Assembly (NCBI RefSeq): GCF_011386835.1
Contig: NC_088791.1
Coordinates: forward strand, 52,843,498-52,907,497
Length of the DNA stretch: 64,000 nt
From: Chrysemys picta bellii
Lineage: Eukaryota > Chordata > Testudines > Emydidae
Direction: 5' to 3'
Shown in pieces: positions 57,996 through 64,000 of the stretch; position 1 is the first letter of the stretch, and each line of letters opens with the position of its first letter. Both the position numbers and the translations under genes were made by a program. Below the pieces are notes generated by a model. That model saw only the letters and a program-made list of their open reading frames with translations, ran no database searches and was not told where the DNA came from.

Positions 57996-59062
57996 GCAGT
58001 CCAGACTCCTATTATTCCCCTGCCTCCTGCCCTCCTTTGTTCAAAAACTCCTTTCTCCTTTTCTACTTCTTCAAATCCTTCCTCCCCTTTTGTCCCCCTT
58101 GCTTCTGCCTTTCTTCTACGGTTCAGTTCTGTGTATTGACTCTGTCAGTGCATTAGTTAAGGCCACAGGAGATCAGATGGGCTATGCATTCATTTCATGG
58201 ACATGCCATATACATTTGTTCCAGAACACAAATGTTTCTCCCTGGTCATGGATCACCTGAGCCTACGGTGAACCATGACCTGGAACAAACATTTGTTTAG
58301 TGTCTAGATTAGTATTTACAGTTGTGTTAGTTAATTTGAATTAAATTAATTAACTCAAATTACAACAGGATCAAAAGCCCTAGTATAGATAAGGCCTCTG
58401 GATCTGTGCAAATCACATCAGTTTCCTATACTGATGTCTCCATTTGAAGAGGCAGGCTCATGTTCTCCTCTCCTCCTTAAGCCCCTGTCTGTAAAATACA
58501 CTGTTAACAAGGGGAACATTTAAACTGTCCTCCAGAAACAGCCCTCTCACAGTGAACACTGTGAGATATCATCACTGTTATTGCAGGTTCTCTCTCCGCA
58601 GCAGACCATACACAGCACCATTTTGAACTCAATTCATGTTTGGGAGATTTCCTTTCACAACCATAAGGGTTACAACATAGAATTAAAAAATACTGAGTTC
58701 TTATATTATAGCTTAGAATGTGCAGATGCTGGTGAAGCACATGGGACAAGATGGGCAGCCACCACCTCCACTGTACTGAAATCCACCATTGAAAGTATAT
58801 AGACAATATTTATTACTTTAAACCAGGTATGTTTCTCCTTTGCCCTTATTGTGATTACTGGAAAATACTAGGTGTATTTTAAAGGATAGTAAGAAGCATT
58901 GCTTCTGCACAGCCTTGTAAAGAGACAGCCAATGGCAGCATAGCTCTTTAGCAGACACTCTGCAAGGGAAGAGGGTGGGCAGTGCAGAGATGATGGGAAG
59001 TGGCACAGGAAGTCCAGGATTCTAGTGGGCTGCAGACAGTGTCTTGTGGACTTACTCAATGT
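57996..59062. other. Unassigned stretch with a hairpin
   Basis: Holds the inverted repeat 58228-58296. Next to it (58300-58395) is a possible small MITE (GTGTCTAGATTAG … CTAGTATAGATAAGG with a TTAATTTGAATTAAATTAAT centre). No gene recognised. Confidence 0.4.
58228..58296. repeat. Inverted repeat, 30-bp arms
   Basis: ACAAATGTTTCTCCCTGGTC… (58228-58257) pairs with 58267-58296 (…GACCTGGAACAAACATTTGT), about 26 of 30 bases, loop 9 bases. Probably the centre of a palindromic MITE. Confidence 0.65.
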
Positions 59063-59245
59063 AATCATAGAATATTAGGGTTAGAAGGGACATCAGGAGG
59101 TCATCTAGTCCAACCCCCTGCTCAAAGTAGGACCAATCTCCAGACAGATTTTTGCCCCGGCCCTCTAAATGGCCCCCTCAAGGATTGAACTCACAATCCT
59201 GGGTTTAGGGGGGGCCAATGCTCAAACCACTGAGCTATCCCTCCC
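59063..59245 (-). mobile_element. tRNA-derived SINE with CR1-like tail
   Basis: Read on the minus strand: a tRNA-like head with Pol III A box (TAGCTCAGTGGTTTGAGCA, 59237-59219) and B box (GTGAGTTCAATCC, 59194-59182), then a spacer. The tail GGACTAGATGACCTCCTGAT … ATATTCTATGATT is nearly identical to CR1 3' ends in this window. This is the turtle SINE layout in which CR1 machinery copies the SINE in trans. It looks full length. Not a functional tRNA gene: there is no anticodon arm of normal form. Confidence 0.85.
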
Positions 59246-60065
59246 TTCCTCCCTTACAATGACTATGTATTGATGACTGAATGTTAAAAAAACAGTGTGA
59301 ACCAAGGAAAAACATCATCAGCCTACTATTAGTAAAATAATCACCAAAAGAATTTGGAAAAAAAATTTAAGATCACCATTCTCTCACTAAAAGTTCATTT
59401 AAGATATAGTTATTACAGTTTTTTCAGATGAAAGTGGCCCATGTGAAGCACATACTGTATGACTGTTGTTTGGTGACTCAGCCAGAGGCACAGAGATCAA
59501 ATATATATGTTCTGGATACTTGTTCTCTGTCTATTCAAGACATGAGTTTGGAGTATTATATGGCATATAATGAAAAGGCAGAAGGATTTAACTCACTTGA
59601 GTAATCCTATTTCCAAACATCATTATCAGTAACTTCACAGCTGCTGTGTGGCTTGCTTATTAAACTAAAAATTAAGAAGAGAAATCTGTTGATGTCAGAT
59701 TTATTCAGTGTGTGGAGGATTACAACATCTCTGGGTAACTTGGAGTGGGAGGATGGTTTTAACAGAAGGTTAGAGTTTGACCATTATATAGCTTTTATTG
59801 CTTGTCACACTGCATTGTAGACTTGGCTAATGCAAGGGATTTTTCAGTAATTTTCAGAACTGCCAATGAGTTGAGATGTTTAAACAGTTTCTCTCTGTTA
59901 GTCTCATGTTTATTCCAACTACTCCTTCCTTTATCTAGTTCTCTCAGAGTCCCCAGTTCATCTTTACCCAGAAGAGGTCTGAAGCGCATGTTTAAATACT
60001 TTGCTGAAGTAGGGCTTGTGTCACCACTGAGGTACTCATTTTGTCCCTTCATTACTACATGTATT
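59246..60065. other. Unassigned stretch
   Basis: No gene or repeat recognised. Confidence 0.4.
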
Positions 60066-61420
60066 ATGGGATTACAGATCAGTCAGCTTAACTTCTGTAC
60101 CCGGAAAGATAATGGAACAAATATTTAAGCAATCAATTTGCAAACACCTAGAAGATAATAATATGATAAATAAGAGTCAGCAGGGATTTGTCAAGAACAA
60201 ATCATGTCAAACCAACCTGATAGCTAACTTTGACAGGGTAACAAGCCTTGTGGATGGGGGGAAGCGGTAGATGTGGTATAGCTTGACTTTAGTAAGGCTT
60301 TTGATACTGTCTCGCATACCCTTTTCATAAACAAACTAGGGAAATACAACCTACTATAAGGTGGGTGCATAACTGGTTGGAAAATCGTTCCCAGAGTAGT
60401 TATCAGTGGTTCACAGTCATAATGGAAGGGCATAATGAGTGGGATCCCACAGGGATCGGTTCTGGGTCCGGTTCTGTTCAATATCTTCATCAATGATTTA
60501 GATAATGTCATAGAGAGTACACTTATAAAGTTTGCGGATGATACAAAGCTGGGAAGGGTAGCAAGTGCTTTGGAAGATAGGATTAAAATTCAAAATGATC
60601 TGGACAAACTGTAGAAATGGTCTGAAGTAAATAGGATGAAATTCAATAAGGATAAATGCAAAGTACTCCTCTTAGGAAGGAACAATCAGTTGCACACATA
60701 CAAAATGGGAAATGACTGCCTAGGAAGGAGTACTGCGGAAAGGGATCTGGGGGGTCATAGTGGATCACAAGCTAAATATGAGTCAACAGCTTAACACTGT
60801 TTCAAAAAAAGCAAACATAATTCTGGGATGTATTAGCAGGAGTATTGTAAGCAAGACACGAGAAATAATTCTTCTGCTCTACTCCGCGCTGATTAGGCCT
60901 CAACTAGAGTATTGTGTCCAGTTTTGGGCGCCACATTTCAGGAAAGATGTGGACAGATTGGAGAAAGTCCAGAAAAGAGCAACAAAATGATTAAAGGTCT
61001 AGAAAACATGAGCTATGGGGAAAGATTGAAAAAATTGGGGTTGTTTAGTCCGGAGAAGAGAAGACTCAGAGGGGACATGATAACAGTTTTCAAATACATA
61101 AAAGGTTGTTACGAGGAGGAGGGAAAAATTGTTCTTCTTAACTTCTGAGGATAGGACAAGAAGCAATGGGCTTAAATTGCAGCAAGGGCGGTTTAGGTTG
61201 GACATTAGGAAAAACTTCCTAACTGTCAGGGTGGTTAAGCACTGGAATAAATTGCCTAGGGAGGTTGTGGCATCTTTGGGGATTTTTAAGAGCAGGTTGG
61301 ACAAACACCTGTCAGGGATGGTCTAGATAATACTTAGTTCTGCCTTGAGTGCAGGGCATGGGACTAGATGACCTCTCGAGGTCCCTTCCAGTCCTATGAT
61401 TCTATGATTCTATTATTCTA
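60066..61420 (+). mobile_element. CR1 LINE, 3' 1.35 kb with reverse transcriptase
   Basis: Encodes the C-terminal half of ORF2: QQGFVKNKSCQTNL region (60180), VPQGSVLGPVLFNIFINDLD (from about 60445), the active site FADDTK (60531-60548), RMKFNKDKCKVLLLGR (60640) and RPQLEYCVQFWAPHFRKD (60895). An in-frame TAG at 60612-60614 and a few shifts break it. It ends with the CR1 terminus GGACTAGATGACCTCTCGAG and ATGATTCTATGATTCTATTA. 5'-truncated, as most CR1 copies are. The best-preserved LINE in the window. Confidence 0.92.
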
Positions 61421-62829
61421 CATTAACCTTCCTCTGGAGTAAAAAAAACTTTAAAAAAAGAATATCCCAAAGTAGCCATCTAGACATCTCACTGAAGCAG
61501 GAATGGAGAAATTGGTTTGGGCTGTGGGGATCTCTACTTAATATCTCTGACCTGCTCTCTGAGGGTGAAGTCCTGGAGATCAAGGCTGTTTTAGGTTTAC
61601 CAAACTAGCCCTATTGGGCTAGATCCTCTGGCCAAGATATGCTTAACACAGGACTGAAGCAATAGGGCTTTGCCACATTTGTCACTCTCTGATCCTGACG
61701 CCGGCCAGGAGCCAGTTGAATCACAAAGTGCAAACTAGAGTTATATCCAGCTAATGCTTGCCCCAAGAGACATTTTGGAAGCCTATTATCACAAGAGTGC
61801 ATGCTCTGACCATGTCTCCTATTTCCTACCACATTCCCTATGCTGATGGCTAAGGGGGGATGGCATAGAATCATTGCACCAGCCAGGGATTGCCGCATCA
61901 CTGGGGGAATGCTTAGGAAGTCAGTTATGTGGGCTTTATGATCCCCTTGCTCCCCCAGAGCTGAGCTGCTCTAATGGAGCAGAATTGCAATGGCCAAAGG
62001 TGGACTGGCTCTGAAGGGGGCATTTTTAGGCAAAAGTCTCAGGAGGGAAATTGTTATTAGGAGGAGGGGAGGTTACACACTATCCTCCACTACTCTCAGG
62101 TTGCAAACTGTGGTCCTGTGCTAAGACTGTGAGCAGAGGGGCGTTACTGGAAAGTCAGAAGGAATTTCTCGGTGGTTAGAGAAGGGGGGCATGGTCATGG
62201 AGTGGGCATTTATTCACCCAGCTCTTAAGTGGGCATGGTAAAGGCGGGATAGGCAGAGAAGGGCAGTTGTTGAGTGAACAGCTGTTAGAGTACCAGAGCT
62301 GATAGCTCCCCTCCTGAAACAACATCCATTCTACTGTGGTGGGATGGCTATTTAACCATGTGTCAGTCTCCTCTAGCCACAATAAACAGACAAATGAGCC
62401 TGAAGGGAAGGAATAGGACTCCCGCCTTTGAATATCGAAATCAGCACAAAGCAGCTGGAATGGGGGCTAGGGTTGGCCCTTCATCTTTAGTCATTAGGCA
62501 AGAACCATTTTTTTTTTGATTCAGTCATCTCAATTAATGATGTTCTCGGAAAATACAATCTGTTAGTGGTGAGAGTCTCATCTCTGGTATTTGAGTGATT
62601 TGAGAATTGAATGATAATTTTGTAATGATTTCCTCCTTTTGGAATGTCAGATAGAACATTTGTTGCCAGCAGAATTTTGAGTTTTTAAAAACAAATCAAA
62701 TATAAAAAATAATCTTCTCTCTGAAAAAGAGGTGATTTTTATTTTTTTTAATAGAGAAGGGAAAAGTTATAGGAAGGAAGCTCTAAAGTTGGAGAAGACT
62801 TTTAGTTTTCCTAGAAGGAACAATCCTGC
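61421..62829. other. Unassigned stretch
   Basis: No gene recognised. Short overlapping ORFs only. Confidence 0.4.
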
Positions 62830-62905
62830 ATTGACAGAGGTGCACTGGATGATCTAATAGATCTTTTCCATCTTTAACATCTATAATTCTTCCATGATTC
62901 TACAG
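62830..62905 (+). mobile_element. CR1 LINE 3' tail
   Basis: TGCACTGGATGATCTAATAG, ATCTTTTCCATCTTTAACAT and CCATGATTCTA are a decayed CR1 3' terminus of a different subfamily from the copy at 60066. Confidence 0.65.
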
Positions 62906-62962
62906 GAATAGTATAAAGATATGTAAATAATGTCAAGATTCTGTGTGTTCAATATTTACAAG

Positions 62963-63130
62963 AGAGACAAGGTAGGTGAGGCAATATCTTTTATTGAACT
63001 AATTACTGTAGGAAGAGACAAGTTTTTGCACTTCACAGAGCTTGTCATCTGTGTGCAGTAAAAGATACTACCTCACCCACCTTTTCTCTCTCACATCTTG
63101 GGACCAACATGGCTATAACAAAACTGCAAA
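62963..63130. mobile_element. Penelope-like repeat, inverted dimer with 13-bp TSD
   Basis: Head-to-head copies: minus-strand unit on the left (inverse reads CAATAAAAGATATTGCCTCA) and plus-strand unit on the right (CAGTAAAAGATACTACCTCA, then CCAACATGGCTATAACAAAA). Flanked by CAATATTTACAAG (62950-62962) and CAATATTTACGAG (63131-63143), 12 of 13 identical. Same architecture as 11478-11679, different subfamily; both end in …AACATGGCTA…. Confidence 0.65.
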
Positions 63131-63189
63131 CAATATTTACGAGTCAAACATTGTACTGTGAAATCTGGATATAAGACGGCTACGTTTGA

Positions 63190-63911
63190 GGAGTTGACCC
63201 AGGAGCAAGCTGGAACAAAAGGTTTAATTTCTAAGATATATACAATTTTGACTGACAAAGATGTTGATAAGAAAACAACCCAGATGAAATGGTGGGAGAG
63301 ATTTGGACAAAGACACTGATCTGGATGAATGGCTCTCAATGTGGGAAAGGGGATAAACATCCTCAGCATGTGTAGCTCATGAAGAAATTTTTTATAAATT
63401 GTTGTATCGATGGCATCTGACTCCAGTTAAGATGCATGTTTTTGCTACTAGGGAGACACTGTTGGAAGGATGGAGGGGAACAGGAAATATACTTGCATAT
63501 GTGGTGATTGTGTCCAGGAATTAGACAGTTTTGTGAGGAAATTATTAAAGAGATTGATCTTACAACCATATGCTTGCTTCCTAGCAATTGCCTGAACACT
63601 TACCTAATGCTCCAATAAAGGAGCTACATTTTAAACAGAATAACAAATTAATGTATTTGTTATTGTTAGCAGCAAGACTTTGTATAGTATATTATTGGAA
63701 AAATCTGATTTCTCCTATGGAATTGTGGTATAGCAAAATACGGACAGTCCTTGTAATGGAAAAATGTTCACACCAAGTACATATGCAAGAGAAGTGCCAA
63801 AAAGAGGATAGGTATTTAGAAATTTGGCCACCCTTTTTAGCATACACAGAAAAGAACGGTTCCCCAGCCAGCAAGCCACAATCTTTAGCTAGGTTCTCTG
63901 ATCCTGAATAA
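63190..63911 (+). pseudogene. L1-like ORF2 C-terminal remnant
   Basis: The last frame (63588-63911) reads LMYLLLLAARLCIVYYWKN … MELWYSKI … VMEKCSHQVHMQEK … WPPFLAYTEKN, the pattern of vertebrate L1-type ORF2 C-termini (LL.AAR..IA..WK…WL.K…MEKLT…F...W.PF..Y). Upstream, about 63463, a decayed GWRGTGNILAY fits the CWRGCGE-type zinc-binding motif that precedes it. Two or more shifts and stops. Strong decay makes the clade uncertain. Confidence 0.45.
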
Positions 63912-63959
63912 GTAATAAGAAATGTATGATGTAGTATGTTAATGTTTTATTAGGAGTAA

Positions 63960-64000
63960 TCATAGAATATAGAATGTCAGAGTTGGAAGGGACCTCAAGA
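63960..64000 (-). mobile_element. CR1 or SINE 3' tail, cut by the window edge
   Basis: ATCATAGAATATAGAATGTC then AGAGTTGGAAGGGACCTCAA is the inverted tail shared by CR1 and the tRNA-derived SINE; the rest lies outside the window. Confidence 0.8.

Noticed and set aside
59182..59237. Apparent tRNA gene
   Set aside because: The A and B boxes belong to a tRNA-derived SINE; there is no normal anticodon arm and the unit continues into a CR1-like tail.
1..64000. CRISPR arrays, bacterial operons, phage or defence systems
   Set aside because: No regularly spaced repeats, ribosome-binding sites or long prokaryotic ORFs; the sequence is plainly vertebrate.

Overview
The window is vertebrate nuclear DNA that looks non-genic, most likely from a turtle or tortoise (Testudines). 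The evidence is the mobile-element mix: CR1 LINEs ending in the ATTCTATG-type 3' tail, a tRNA-derived SINE with a CR1-like tail, a two-gene Harbinger transposon and its palindromic miniature relatives, hAT elements ending TAGGGCTGTC, retroviral solo LTRs, Penelope-like repeats and MIR/CORE-SINE. There are no bacterial features, CRISPR arrays or operons. I see no host gene with confidence. One possible terminal exon (3069-3214) and one decayed coding remnant (7715-8283, minus) are flagged as weak candidates.

Layout. 0-6.2 kb: a palindromic MITE, two copies of one AATAAA-ended repeat family, a CR1 scrap, a larger MITE and a solo LTR (5271-6196, minus). 6.2-13.3 kb: mostly unassigned AT-rich DNA with a long-arm MITE (9452-9738), an inverted Penelope-like dimer with a perfect 12-bp target-site duplication (11478-11679), a MIR and CR1 tails. 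13.8-20.5 kb: two related hAT elements (13791-15487 and 18449-20072), each with a perfect 8-bp duplication; the second lies inside a minus-strand CR1. 22.5-27.5 kb: another minus-strand CR1 split by a 3.9-kb endogenous retrovirus (22888-26769) with paired LTRs, a tRNA-Arg primer-binding site and only fragments of gag, integrase and env. 30.7-32.0 kb: a large minus-strand LTR.

37.5-42.5 kb is the richest part: a 4.8-kb two-gene Harbinger element directly abutting a palindromic MITE. It carries a HARBI1-type DDE transposase (plus strand) and a Myb/SANT DNA-binding partner (minus strand, two exons), converging on polyadenylation signals about 30 bp apart. Each has few lesions; both in-frame stops are explained by CGA-to-TGA decay. 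A further 128-codon plus-strand ORF sits inside the predicted Myb intron, and the 5' leader has a duplicated start segment and a SINE-like block. In this superfamily nuclease and Myb-like protein act together: the Myb partner binds element DNA and helps import the nuclease.

49.6-64 kb: an LTR with a CR1 tail nested in it, a CR1 (53138-53935, minus), an old CR1/L2-clade LINE (57131-57995, minus), a tRNA-derived SINE (59063-59245, minus), a 1.35-kb CR1 3' half with its reverse-transcriptase motif (60066-61420, plus), a second inverted Penelope-like dimer with a 13-bp duplication (62963-63130) and an L1-like ORF2 remnant at the right edge. Family names rest on recognised motifs and remembered consensus sequences, not on a search.
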